A DNA stretch of 64,000 nucleotides from Prauserella alba (GTDB lineage Bacteria; Actinomycetota; Actinomycetes; Mycobacteriales; Pseudonocardiaceae). Under the pieces are notes generated by a model. That model saw only the letters and a list, made by a program, of their open reading frames with translations, was not told where the DNA came from and did no database searches. A program made the position numbers and the translations under genes. Shown here piece after piece: positions 1-7,985 of this stretch (the first letter of the stretch is position 1; each line of letters begins with the position of its first letter). The stretch is from NCBI RefSeq assembly GCF_024171735.1, contig NZ_JAMTCH010000005.1, positions 186,001-250,000 of the forward strand. Direction: 5' to 3'.

Positions 1-1
1 C

Positions 2-181
2 TGCGCCCGCGACGCCGACAAGCTCGAGATGCTGCTCCAGGCGGTCGAGTACCGCGACGTCGGTGTCGCCGGTACCGGCGAGTGGATCGACAGTGCACTG
101 CGGAGCCTGACCACGACGACCGCCCGGCGAGTCGCCGACGCCGCTCTCACCCTGTCGCCGCTCGCGTGGCGCGAGCCGTGA
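2..181 (+). CDS. HD-domain phosphohydrolase, C-terminal end only
   Basis: This is the last 59 codons of a gene that begins before the window. The visible protein starts in an Asp-Ala-Asp-Lys-Leu-Glu stretch followed by a Gln-Ala-Val-Glu-Tyr helix. That pattern is typical of the C-terminal half of YfbR-like HD-domain hydrolases (nucleotide or dNTP phosphatases), where the second metal-ligand Asp sits in such a motif. It ends in a TGA at the end of an Arg-Glu-Pro tail. The metal-binding His-Asp pair lies outside the window, so the family call rests on the tail alone and no substrate can be given. Confidence 0.55.
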   Translation, partial: CARDADKLEMLLQAVEYRDVGVAGTGEWIDSALRSLTTTTARRVADAALTLSPLAWREP

Positions 182-359
182 GTCCGCGGGCCGCCCGCGA
201 AACCTGAGTAGTTTCACTCGCCAGGATCACGGGGTTTCCCTGAAGCCCGCGCCCCTGCCGTCGCGGCATCGTGGACGCATGGTCACAGCGCAACGCTCGG
301 CACGATCCCGACGCCACAGGCGGTGCCGCTCGCTGTGCTGACTTCGCGGCCCGGTTCGA

Positions 360-405
360 GGGGGAACAGAGGGGGAGGGACCGGGGCGAGGGGGATCGAA
401 GGGGG
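360..405 (+). other. G-run tract
   Basis: Five runs of four or five G (at 360, 371, 383, 390 and 401) lie within 46 bases, separated by short purine-rich loops, so the plus strand could form a G-quadruplex. It lies just beyond the tRNA terminator. The rest of the stretch between the HD-domain gene and the tRNA shows no convincing coding sequence. No function can be assigned. Confidence 0.4.
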
Positions 406-412
406 AACAATG

Positions 413-445
413 GAAGAGGCCCCGTGCACTGCACGGGGCCTCTTC
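413..445 (-). terminator. Intrinsic terminator of the tRNA-Gly gene
   Basis: A perfect inverted repeat has 16-base arms (413-428 and 430-445) around a single base, immediately downstream of the minus-strand tRNA. Read on the minus strand, the hairpin is followed by a pyrimidine-rich run rather than a pure U tract, as is usual for high-GC actinomycete terminators. Confidence 0.85.
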
Positions 446-447
446 TG

Positions 448-523
448 TGGAGCGGACGACGGGACTCGAACCCGCGACCCTCACCTTGGCAAGGTGATGC
501 GCTACCAGCTGCGCTACGTCCGC
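448..523 (-). tRNA. tRNA-Gly (anticodon GCC)
   Basis: The minus strand folds as a 73-base tRNA with the CCA end encoded at 448-450. The acceptor stem pairs GCGGACG (523-517) with CGTCCGC (458-452). The anticodon loop TTGCCAA gives anticodon GCC, and the T arm carries the canonical GGTTCGAATCC. The D loop holds AGCTGGTAGC. A strong hairpin terminator follows directly. GCC reads GGC and GGT, the major glycine codons of such a genome. Confidence 0.97.
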
Positions 524-534
524 CTGTATGAACT

Positions 535-596
535 TTGTCCGCATATGTGTGAACTGTCCACATGTGACATGTCCACTTGTGGACAACTTGTCCGTG
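535..596. other. Cluster of DnaA-box-like sequences
   Basis: Five matches to the actinobacterial DnaA box TTGTCCACA lie in 62 bases between the tRNA and the sigma-factor gene: TTGTCCGCA at 535, CTGTCCACA at 554, ATGTCCACT at 569, a perfect copy on the minus strand at 578-586, and TTGTCCGTG at 588. Two of them form the dyad TGTCCAC-TT-GTGGACA (570-585). The stretch must also carry the tRNA promoter, so it could equally be an operator for a dimeric repressor. The rest of 597-765 holds nothing recognisable beyond the sigma-factor leader. Confidence 0.4.
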
Positions 597-765
597 TATC
601 CGGTTCCGGCGTGCCTTCCCCGTTACGCCCCAGAACTTTACACGTTGGCGTCAGGGGGTTGGCAGAGGGGTGACGTAACGGCTCCACTCTCCGTATTGTG
701 TTCAACGTTCAACTGGTGTCTGCGCGTGGCGAGGGGCGGGCAGGCCTTAGGGGGTGGCTGGCTGA

Positions 766-2604
766 ATGGACCGCACGATGTCCGCGACCGACGAGGCGAT
801 GCTGCTCGAGCGGCTACGGCAAGGTGAGGACGACGCGTTCGGGGAGCTGTTCGAACTCCACGTGGCCTCCGTCCGGCGACTCGCCCGCGGCATCGCGCGG
901 GACGGGTCCGAGGCCGAGGACATCACCGCCGAGACGTTCTTCCGCGTGTTACAGGCGGTCCGCCGAGGCAACGGGCCGAAGGACAACGTTCGCGCCTACC
1001 TGCTGACCGTCGCGCGCCGCGTCACGTGGGAGTGGCAGGGCGCCCGCCGCGACGTCCCGGTCAGTGACGACGAGCTGACGACCCGCGTCGGCGCGGGTGC
1101 CGACACGCAGAGCTCCACCGCCGAGGCTTCGCTGATCACTCGCGCGTTCTCGAGCCTGCCCGAGCGGTGGCGCACGGTGCTGTGGCAGACCGAGGTCGAA
1201 GGGGTCCAGCCCGCGAACGTCGCGCCCGAGTTCGGCCTCAGCCCCAACGCGACCGCCGCGCTCGCCCGTCGCGCGCGGATCGGGTTGCGCGCCGCGTACC
1301 TGCAGGCCCACCTCGCGACCGGACGCAGCGACAACGGCTGCCGCACGATCGTCGAGAAGCTCGGCGGGTACACCGCAGGCAGCGTCACCGGGGCCGAGGC
1401 ACGCAAGGTCAAGACACACCTGGCTGCGTGCTCGTCGTGCCGCGCGACCCACGACGAGCTGCGTGACGTGTGTTCCTCACTGCGCTCCCACGCCGGTGTG
1501 CTGGTGCTGCTCGTGCCCGCGGCGGGGATCGTCGCGAACTGGGGCGGCGCCGGAGCCGTCTCGGGTGCGGTGTCGTCGGTGGCCGGTTCCGCCGGAGCCG
1601 GATCGACGGCCGGCGCCGCATCCGGCGCCGCGGGCGGTCTCGCCGCGCTGAGCGGGCACGTGAAGGTGGGGCTCGCGGTCGCGTCGACCGTCGCCGTCGG
1701 CGCAGCGGGCGTGGCCGGTGTCGCCGGACTTCCCGAAGGAGACGAACGCCAGGTGGTCGGCCTGCACGGCGGACCACGCGGTGGCCTGCAGCTCGTCGAG
1801 CCCGCACCCGCCGTACCCGAGGTCGACCGCATGGCCGACCGTGACGGTGCCGACCGTGACGGCGCGGAAGGTGACCGTGCGGAACGTGACGGCGCGGACG
1901 GGGACGGTCCCGCCGTGGGGAACGGTCGATCCGGCGGCGCAGCCGTGGACGAGCACGCGCCCATGGGCGACACCGACTACAGCGTGCCGGCAGCCGCGTC
2001 CGACCCCGGGGACTCGGCGCAGGCTCGCCGTTCGGCGCGATCCGGGGCCCGCGGTGACCACGAGCGCGAACCGCAGCCGCGGCACGGTACTCAGGCGGAC
2101 GACGGTGCATCCGGCGGGAACGGTGCGCCCGCGGACGCGGCCCGCGCCGACGCCGGTGCGAACAACGCCGACCGGGACAGGGGTGGCACCGCGCGTTCCG
2201 GCCTGGGCGTGAAGGCGGGTACCGATCGGAACAGCGCCGACCGGAACAGCGCCGACCGGAACCGCGCTGCCAAGGACCGGCGGAAGAGTGTGTTCGACGG
2301 CGGGGCGCCGGTGGCGAAGCGGTTGGCGCAGGCGTGGGCCGAGAAGGTCCGGGAGTCGCGGCGGGATCGTGGCGTCGGGTTCGGCCGGCCGACCGAACGG
2401 CCCGGGGCCCGCAGCGCCGCTGATCCCGCACCACGTGCCGACCACGGCAACACCGACAGCGGCAACACCGACCACGGTGGGGACCGCAGCCGTGCCGACC
2501 GTGACGGCGACGACCGGGCACGTGGCTTCGACCACCGCCTCCCGAGGTCCGAACCGGACCACCAAGGCCGGAAACCGGCCGCCGCCCACTTCCGCGGACA
2601 GTGA
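766..2604 (+). CDS. ECF sigma factor fused to an anti-sigma-like zinc finger and membrane segments
   Basis: Residues about 12-75 look like sigma region 2 (DAFGELFELH, then EAEDITAETFFRV), and about 125-180 like region 4 (LPERWRTVLW and a helix-turn-helix). The family recruits RNA polymerase to special promoters. Unlike ordinary ECF factors of about 180 residues, this protein runs on to 612. Residues 215-225 carry His218-x3-Cys222-x2-Cys225, the ZAS anti-sigma signature. Hydrophobic Ala/Gly/Val-rich segments follow at about 243-257 and 299-321. The last 290 residues are charged and low in complexity, with ADRDG-like and NSADR repeats. The layout suggests a self-inhibited, membrane-tethered sigma factor (inference). 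ATG 766 is used; ATG 778 is an alternative. No separate anti-sigma gene is adjacent. Confidence 0.85.
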   Translation: MDRTMSATDEAMLLERLRQGEDDAFGELFELHVASVRRLARGIARDGSEAEDITAETFFRVLQAVRRGNGPKDNVRAYLLTVARRVTWEWQGARRDVPVSDDELTTRVGAGADTQSSTAEASLITRAFSSLPERWRTVLWQTEVEGVQPANVAPEFGLSPNATAALARRARIGLRAAYLQAHLATGRSDNGCRTIVEKLGGYTAGSVTGAEARKVKTHLAACSSCRATHDELRDVCSSLRSHAGVLVLLVPAAGIVANWGGAGAVSGAVSSVAGSAGAGSTAGAASGAAGGLAALSGHVKVGLAVASTVAVGAAGVAGVAGLPEGDERQVVGLHGGPRGGLQLVEPAPAVPEVDRMADRDGADRDGAEGDRAERDGADGDGPAVGNGRSGGAAVDEHAPMGDTDYSVPAAASDPGDSAQARRSARSGARGDHEREPQPRHGTQADDGASGGNGAPADAARADAGANNADRDRGGTARSGLGVKAGTDRNSADRNSADRNRAAKDRRKSVFDGGAPVAKRLAQAWAEKVRESRRDRGVGFGRPTERPGARSAADPAPRADHGNTDSGNTDHGGDRSRADRDGDDRARGFDHRLPRSEPDHQGRKPAAAHFRGQ

Positions 2605-2610
2605 CACTCC

Positions 2611-2628
2611 CGGTAACGTCTGTTACCG
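2611..2628. promoter_or_regulatory. Inverted repeat CGGTAAC-4-GTTACCG, possible operator
   Basis: Perfect 7-base arms with a 4-base spacer lie just after the sigma-factor stop codon. The core CTGTTACCGA recurs as a direct repeat at 2690-2699, 32 bases before the next gene's start. A repeated dyad half-site in a short leader suggests a regulator binding site for the downstream membrane protein. No regulator is known. Confidence 0.35.
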
Positions 2629-2730
2629 ACAGACACCGGTGCGGGGAGGCCCTGACATGAGCATGCTCCGGCACGTGGGCCCACCGGAACTGTTACCGAT
2701 GGGCATACCGGCGGGCTGCGGAGGAACGTG

Positions 2731-3171
2731 ATGAACCGGCTGGTTCGGGGAAACGACGGCCGGGAATGGGTCATCCGGGCGCACATGGAATGGCGTCAGC
2801 CCGCGACGGCCGACGACTTCGAGCACGACGCGGCCGCCAACTACACGCCGGGCATCATGATGGCGGGTGTGGCGCTGGCATTGGCGGGTGCGCTGTTGCT
2901 GTCCATGCCGGACCGCCTGGTCATCCCGGATTTCGTGCCGTACGGACTGTTGCTGGTCGCGTTGTTCTTCCCGCTCCGGTGGGTGCTGCGCAGGCCGTGG
3001 ACGGTCGTGGCCGAGACCGACGGCGACGCGGCCGGTGATCACCCGTCCGAACGCTGGGTCGGCACGGTCAGCGGCGTGTTCAACATCGGCGGCGAGGTGA
3101 AACGGGTCGCCAAGTCGATCTCCCAGTACGACCTTCCGGACTTCGAGGGTCCGCTGCATCCCGTGGAGTAG
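2731..3171 (+). CDS. Small two-helix membrane protein, function unknown
   Basis: A 146-residue protein. After a soluble N terminus (about 45 residues), two adjacent hydrophobic segments at about 49-66 and 71-88 are joined by a short MPDRLVIPD turn. An ArgTrpValLeuArg stretch and a soluble C-terminal half with the motif TVSGVFNIGGEVKRV follow. No enzyme motif is visible. ATG 2731 is preferred over GTG 2728 because a GGAGG at 2720-2724 is 6 bases from it. It ends 5 bases before the DNA glycosylase gene, so the two are probably co-transcribed. I do not recognise a characterised homologue. Confidence 0.7.
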   Translation: MNRLVRGNDGREWVIRAHMEWRQPATADDFEHDAAANYTPGIMMAGVALALAGALLLSMPDRLVIPDFVPYGLLLVALFFPLRWVLRRPWTVVAETDGDAAGDHPSERWVGTVSGVFNIGGEVKRVAKSISQYDLPDFEGPLHPVE

Positions 3172-3176
3172 CCGCC

Positions 3177-4070
3177 ATGCCCGAGTTGCCGGAGGTCGAA
3201 GCGCTCGCGCACCATCTGCGCGAGCACGCGGTCGGCCGCGCGGTGACCCGGATCGACGTGGTGTCGCTGAGCGTGCTCAAGACCGTCACGCCCGCCTACA
3301 CGGATCTGCGCGGACGCGAGGTCACCGGCGCCGGGCGCCACGGCAAACACCTCGACGTCGAGTGCGGCGACCTCCACCTGATCGTCCACCTCGCCCGCGC
3401 GGGCTGGCTGCGGTGGTCGGACGACCTGCCTGCGAAGCCGCCGCGGCCGGGCGGGAAGAACCCGCTGGCCCTGCGCATGCACCTGTCCGCCGACGAGTCC
3501 GGCGACGAGCCGAACACCGCGCCGCGGCACGTGGGGTTCGACCTCACCGAGGCGGGCACCAAGAAGGGCCTCGCAGCGTGGATCGTCGCCGACCCCGCCG
3601 AGGTGCCGAGTATCGCCGCACTGGGTCCCGATGCGCTGGACCTCGACCGCGACCGGCTCGAAGCCCTGCTCACCGGCGAGACGCGCCGCATCAAGACGGT
3701 GCTCACCGACCAGAAGACGATCGCGGGCATCGGCAACGCCTACTCCGACGAGATCCTGCACACCGCGCGGCTGTCGCCGTACGCCACACCCGCCAGGTTC
3801 ACGTCCGACGACCTCGACGCGCTGTTCGACGCTCTGCACAGCGTGCTCACCGCCGCCGCAGCGCGTTCCGTCGGCCAGGACGCGGCGCGGTTGAAAGGTG
3901 AGAAGCGGTCGGGACTGCGGGTACACGGGCGTGCCGGCCTGCCGTGTCCGGTGTGCGGCGACACGGTGCGTGAGGTGTCCTTCGCCGACAAGGCCTTCCA
4001 GTACTGCGCGACGTGCCAGACCGGGGGAAAACCACTCGCCGATCGGCGGTTGTCACGGCTCGTCAAGTGA
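3177..4070 (+). CDS. Fpg/Nei-family DNA glycosylase/AP lyase
   Basis: Base-excision repair enzyme that removes oxidised bases and nicks the abasic site. The protein (297 residues) begins MPELPEVE, so the catalytic N-terminal Pro2 and Glu3 are present. Lys57 in GRHGKHL matches the conserved beta-hairpin lysine. The helix-two-turn-helix is at about 179-194 (QKTIAGIGNAYSDEIL). A C-terminal zinc finger uses Cys257, Cys260, Cys277 and Cys280. It is the non-canonical actinobacterial type, away from the usual rnc-mutM locus, so whether it prefers 8-oxoguanine or oxidised pyrimidines cannot be told. It starts 5 bases after the upstream membrane-protein gene. Confidence 0.93.
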   Translation: MPELPEVEALAHHLREHAVGRAVTRIDVVSLSVLKTVTPAYTDLRGREVTGAGRHGKHLDVECGDLHLIVHLARAGWLRWSDDLPAKPPRPGGKNPLALRMHLSADESGDEPNTAPRHVGFDLTEAGTKKGLAAWIVADPAEVPSIAALGPDALDLDRDRLEALLTGETRRIKTVLTDQKTIAGIGNAYSDEILHTARLSPYATPARFTSDDLDALFDALHSVLTAAAARSVGQDAARLKGEKRSGLRVHGRAGLPCPVCGDTVREVSFADKAFQYCATCQTGGKPLADRRLSRLVK

Positions 4071-4172
4071 GCGGGTCGCCCACGTGGCCCATGACGCGGC
4101 GTGTCGAATCGGATACGCGAAGTACTCTTGCGGGCCTTGCCACCGGGGCGGTGACCCTCCAGCATTGACGCC

Positions 4173-6161
4173 GTGTCCGAGCAGCTGACCGTGCCGATCG
4201 TCCTGGGGGCGATCATTGCGCTGCTCCTGGTCACCCTCGCCGTCGTGCTGCTCAAGCGGCGAAAACCGACCAGTGCGATCGACGACGCCGTGCTCGAGGC
4301 CGTGTACGTCATGGCGAAGGCGCCGCTCGAACTCCGCGAAGGCCTCGACCAGGCCGCGGCGGAGAAGCTGACCAGCCGGTTGCTGAAGCTGCTCAAGGGT
4401 ATCGCCGTGGGTGTCACCGACGGCGAGGGCACGCTGCTGGCCTGGGACGGTGAGGCCAACGACCACTACGTCGACCTGGTCGACACCATCGGCACCTGCA
4501 TCCGCAAGCATCGTCGCGAGGTCGTCTCGCACGACAAGATGCCGTGCAACCACCGCGGCACCTGCAAGATGCGCACCGCCGTGCTCGTGCCGCTCATCGT
4601 GGAGGGCGAGACGGATGCGGTGCTGATCGTCGTCGGCAAGACCAAGGGCAAACGCATCGTGCAGATGGCCGACGCCGTCGCACGGTTCGTCGGCACCCAG
4701 CTGGAAGCGGCGCGGCTGGAAGACACCAAACATCAGCTGCACCAGGCCGAGATCAAGGCGTTGCGGGCGCAGATCTCGCCGCACTTCGTCTACAACGCGC
4801 TGAACACGATCTCCTCACTCATCCGCACCGACCCCGAAGAGGCTCGGGAGTTGCTGCAGGACTTCGCCGACTTCACGCGCTACTGCTTCCGCACCGAGGG
4901 CACGTTCACCACGCTGTCGGACGAGCTGCGCAACATCGACCGCTACCTGACCATCGAGAGCGCGCGGTACGGCGGCAGGCTCGGCGTGCGGCTGAAGATC
5001 GCACCCGAGGTGCAGTCCGTCGTCGTGCCGTTCCTGCTGATCCAGCCGCTGGTGGAGAACGCCGTCAAACACGGCATCGCGAACAAACCGGGCGGCGGCA
5101 CCGTGACCGTGACCGCGCAGGACTACGGCGCCGAGGCCGAGATCAGCGTCGAGGACGACGGCGTCGGCATGGACCCGAAGCAGCTCGACGGCATGCGCGA
5201 CTCGCGTTCCAGCGCGCACATCGGGTTGACCGGCATCAACCGCCGGATGAGCCAGGTGTTCGGCAACCGCTACTCGCTGGTCGTCGAGACGGCGCCCGGT
5301 GCGGGCATGAAGGTGACGATGCGGGTGCCGAAGTTCGTCCGCGGAGTGCGGCCGGACATGCTGAAATTCGCCACCGAGGGCAGCTCCGACGACGAGGCGA
5401 TCATGGCCGCGCCCGAGGAGGCCGGCCGGTCCGGCATGGACGGGCAGAACGCGGCGGCTTCGAGCACAAGCGGTTCCGGAGCGGAAACCCCGGCCGTCGG
5501 AGCGCCGAACGCGGGTCTCCCGGCCGCCGGTACCGCGAGCCCTGGTGCCGCGAGTTCCGGTGTCGCGAGCGCCGGGGCCATGAATCCGGACTCCAGACGT
5601 ACGGGATCCACACGCACCGAGTCCCCGGATGTGCAGTCCCCGCGGGTGGAGGCGCAGGGTGCGGAGCCCGCGGGTGCGGGCCCGCCCGGGGTCGCTGCGC
5701 CGCAGGCACCGGCCCAGCGCGGACCGGCACGAACAGGTCCGCCGGCGGGTGCGGCACCCGGGCAGTCCGGTGGGTGGGAACTACCGGGTATGCAGGGGCA
5801 GCCGGGCGCGCCGGGGCAGTCCGGTGCGGTGCAGGGACGGCGCGGTTCGACCCACCCCGGGATGACGCCCGCAGGCCCGCCACCGGCACCACCGGCGCCA
5901 CAGCAGCGTCCGTCCACGCAGCAACCCCCGCCGGCACAGCAGCCCCCGCCGGCCGCACCTCCGGCTGAGGCGCCTCCCGGCACGCAGGGATCGGGGCAGA
6001 CGTCCTCACAGCCCTCGCGCAGGCCGGTCGCACGGCAGGCCTCGGAAGCGAAACGGGCTGCCCGCGCCGCACAGGAGGCGGCACGCGGCGGAAAGAACGG
6101 CGGCCGGCCGCGGCAGTCCGGCGACGATTCCGGACCACCGTCGCGGCCGCGGTCCGGCTGA
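4173..6161 (+). CDS. LytS-type sensor histidine kinase with GAF-like sensor and long disordered tail
   Basis: One N-terminal membrane helix (residues about 8-27) is followed by a GAF-like sensory region (about 35-180). Next come the His_kinase box ISPHFVYNALN with phospho-acceptor His204, and a HATPase domain with LVENAVKHG (Asn296) and EDDGVGM. This is the LytS/YehU class that pairs with LytTR regulators, one of which lies downstream beyond the S49 gene. Cys125 and Cys131 in CNHRGTC, plus Cys109, could form a redox or metal site. Residues about 390-662 are Pro/Gly/Ala-rich and without fold, an unusual extension. GTG 4173 is the start. In proteobacteria LytS/LytTR systems such as BtsSR sense pyruvate, which fits the symporter downstream. 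Confidence 0.9.
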   Translation: MSEQLTVPIVLGAIIALLLVTLAVVLLKRRKPTSAIDDAVLEAVYVMAKAPLELREGLDQAAAEKLTSRLLKLLKGIAVGVTDGEGTLLAWDGEANDHYVDLVDTIGTCIRKHRREVVSHDKMPCNHRGTCKMRTAVLVPLIVEGETDAVLIVVGKTKGKRIVQMADAVARFVGTQLEAARLEDTKHQLHQAEIKALRAQISPHFVYNALNTISSLIRTDPEEARELLQDFADFTRYCFRTEGTFTTLSDELRNIDRYLTIESARYGGRLGVRLKIAPEVQSVVVPFLLIQPLVENAVKHGIANKPGGGTVTVTAQDYGAEAEISVEDDGVGMDPKQLDGMRDSRSSAHIGLTGINRRMSQVFGNRYSLVVETAPGAGMKVTMRVPKFVRGVRPDMLKFATEGSSDDEAIMAAPEEAGRSGMDGQNAAASSTSGSGAETPAVGAPNAGLPAAGTASPGAASSGVASAGAMNPDSRRTGSTRTESPDVQSPRVEAQGAEPAGAGPPGVAAPQAPAQRGPARTGPPAGAAPGQSGGWELPGMQGQPGAPGQSGAVQGRRGSTHPGMTPAGPPPAPPAPQQRPSTQQPPPAQQPPPAAPPAEAPPGTQGSGQTSSQPSRRPVARQASEAKRAARAAQEAARGGKNGGRPRQSGDDSGPPSRPRSG

Positions 6162-6167
6162 TACCGG

Positions 6168-6204
6168 CGGGGGTCCGACCCGTCCGGGTTTCCTCGGACC
6201 CCCG
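6168..6204 (+). terminator. Hairpin after the sensor-kinase gene
   Basis: Perfect 11-base arms (6168-6178 and 6194-6204) with a 15-base loop lie just after the kinase stop codon and before the promoter of the peptidase gene. They separate the kinase transcript from the next gene. There is no U tract, as usual in high-GC genomes. Confidence 0.65.
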
Positions 6205-6220
6205 GTGGGCCGCTCGTGGC

Positions 6221-6226
6221 TACGGT
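6221..6226 (+). promoter_or_regulatory. Leaderless-type -10 box (TACGGT) of the S49 peptidase gene
   Basis: TACGGT ends 6 bases before ATG 6233, so transcription would begin at or next to the start codon. There is no Shine-Dalgarno sequence in the gap, which supports a leaderless mRNA. Confidence 0.6.
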
Positions 6227-6232
6227 GGGGGC

Positions 6233-7075
6233 ATGGCGAAGAGCGGATTGGCGAGCCGGATCCCCGTCGTAGGGGACCGGATCGAGCGCAGGGACTCCGA
6301 TGTCGTAGCGGTCGTGAAGTTGCACGGCATCATCACGCAGCACGCGTCACCGGTCGGCAGGGGAGTGCTGAACCTCTCGACCGTCGAATCGGCGCTGACC
6401 AGGGCTTTCGGGCACGAGAACCTCAAGGCCGTCGCGCTGCAGATCAACTCGCCGGGCGGTGCGCCCACGCAGTCGGGGCTGATCGCCGAGCGCATCCGGC
6501 AGCTGGCCGACGAGAAGAACGTGCCCGTGATCGCGTTCTGCGAGGACGTCGCCGCGTCGGGCGGCTACTGGCTCGCCTGCGCCGCGGACGAGATCGTCGC
6601 GCACCGTACGTCGCAGGTCGGTTCGATCGGTGTGATCAGCGGCGGGTTCGGGTTCACCGGGCTCATCGACCGCCTCGGCATCGAACGCCGCCTGCACACC
6701 GCGGGACAGAACAAGGCGAGGCTCGACCCGTTCAGTCCGGAGAAGGACGAGGACGTCGAGTGGCTCAAGGGCGTGCACGACGACCTGCACGGCCTGTTCA
6801 CCGAGTGGGTCCGCGAGCGCCGCGGTGACAAGCTCTCCGGGGAGAAGGACCTGTTCACCGGCGACGTGTGGCTCGGCCAGCGGGCCGCCGACCTCGGCCT
6901 CGTCGATCGGGTCGGCAACCTGCGTGACGTGGTGCACGAGCGCTACCCGAAGGCCGAGATCGTGGTGGCCGAGCCGAAGAAGTCGCTGGCCGCACGGCTG
7001 GGGCTGGGCGCACCCGCCGCGGCGGTGCTGTCGGCGCTCGAACACCGCGCCACATGGTCACGTTTCGGCCTATGA
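6233..7075 (+). CDS. S49-family serine peptidase (SppA-like)
   Basis: A 280-residue SppA/S49 protease with the clan's Ser-Lys dyad: Ser109 in AASGGYW and Lys161 in GQNKARLDPF. INSPGGAPTQ near residue 71 forms the oxyanion region. It is the short form of the family, with one protease domain and no obvious N-terminal membrane anchor or signal peptide, so it may act at the cytoplasmic face. Such enzymes cleave leftover signal peptides or membrane proteins. It sits between the LytS kinase and the LytTR regulator genes with its own leaderless-type promoter. A role in regulating the neighbouring sensor is only an inference. Confidence 0.9.
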   Translation: MAKSGLASRIPVVGDRIERRDSDVVAVVKLHGIITQHASPVGRGVLNLSTVESALTRAFGHENLKAVALQINSPGGAPTQSGLIAERIRQLADEKNVPVIAFCEDVAASGGYWLACAADEIVAHRTSQVGSIGVISGGFGFTGLIDRLGIERRLHTAGQNKARLDPFSPEKDEDVEWLKGVHDDLHGLFTEWVRERRGDKLSGEKDLFTGDVWLGQRAADLGLVDRVGNLRDVVHERYPKAEIVVAEPKKSLAARLGLGAPAAAVLSALEHRATWSRFGL

Positions 7076-7139
7076 CACCGAGTTTCGCCCGGAGCGGTGT
7101 AGACAGTCGAGCTGTACTCACGGCAGGATTACGCTCACT

Positions 7140-7979
7140 GTGAGTGCTCGTGATGACAACCGAAAGCTCCTCGTCCTGGCGGTTGACGATGAGCTACCCG
7201 GCCTTGACCAGCTCCGGCACTGTCTCGAGTCGAACGAGGTGGTCGGCCGGGTGATACCTGCCGTCGACGCGTCCGAGGCGCTGCGGCTGCTGGGATCCGA
7301 GGACGAGGACATCAACCGGCGCAAAGCCGCCGGCCTGCCGCCCGTCGACGCGGTGTTCGCCGACATCAACATGCCCGGGTTGTCCGGGATGGAGATGTCG
7401 CGGGTGTTCGCGTCGCTGAACCCGGCGCCGGTACTGGTGTTCGTCACCGGTTACGCGAGCGAGGCCGTCGACGCGTTCGACCTCGGCGCGGTCGACTACG
7501 TGCTGAAACCGGCCAGACAGGAACGCATCGACAAGGCCATCGGCCGCGTGCTCGACAAACTCGACTCGCAGCCCGTCCGCACGCCCGGCGGCGACGCGGG
7601 CGGCGAACCGGTCGCCGACGACGCGACCGGGGGAGACGAGGAGGTCATCCCCGTCGAACTCGGCGGCACGACCAAGCTGATCCCCCGCTCGTCGGTGCGG
7701 TGGGTCGAGGCGCAGGGCGACTACGCGCGGCTGTACACCACCGAGGGCAGTCACCTGGTGCGCATCCCGCTGGCCCAGCTCGAGGAACGCTGGGGCGGTG
7801 CCGGGTTCGTGCGTATCCACCGGTCGTACCTCGTGGCGCTGCCACTGATCACGGAACTGCGCATGGCCCAGGGCGGCTACCAGGTCGTGCTGGGCGACGA
7901 GGAGAAGGTGCTGCCCGTGTCCCGGCGGCACACGAGGGCGCTCAAGGACAAACTGGTCGGCTCCTCGCGAGCGGGGTGA
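7140..7979 (+). CDS. LytTR-family response regulator
   Basis: A receiver domain occupies residues about 9-135 with acidic pocket Asp16/Asp17, phospho-acceptor Asp75 in FADINMPG, Thr103 and Lys123. A LytTR DNA-binding domain follows at about 170-279 (YARLYTTEGSHLVRIPL, VRIHRSYLV). Total length is 279 residues. The open frame continues upstream into the peptidase gene, but GTG 7140 is chosen because the receiver fold begins about 8 residues later. It is the natural partner of the LytS kinase upstream. It leads an operon with the small membrane protein (6-base gap) and the symporter, so it probably controls carboxylate uptake. Confidence 0.92.
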   Translation: MSARDDNRKLLVLAVDDELPGLDQLRHCLESNEVVGRVIPAVDASEALRLLGSEDEDINRRKAAGLPPVDAVFADINMPGLSGMEMSRVFASLNPAPVLVFVTGYASEAVDAFDLGAVDYVLKPARQERIDKAIGRVLDKLDSQPVRTPGGDAGGEPVADDATGGDEEVIPVELGGTTKLIPRSSVRWVEAQGDYARLYTTEGSHLVRIPLAQLEERWGGAGFVRIHRSYLVALPLITELRMAQGGYQVVLGDEEKVLPVSRRHTRALKDKLVGSSRAG

Positions 7980-7985
7980 CGCGCG

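Noticed and set aside
535-596. Chromosomal replication origin
   Set aside because: The boxes are few and no dnaA, dnaN or recF gene is near; it can only be a secondary cluster or an operator.
1409-2674. Long minus-strand open frames opposite the sigma-factor fusion gene
   Set aside because: They encode Arg/Pro/His-rich sequence with no motif, as expected from the complement of a GC-rich coding strand.
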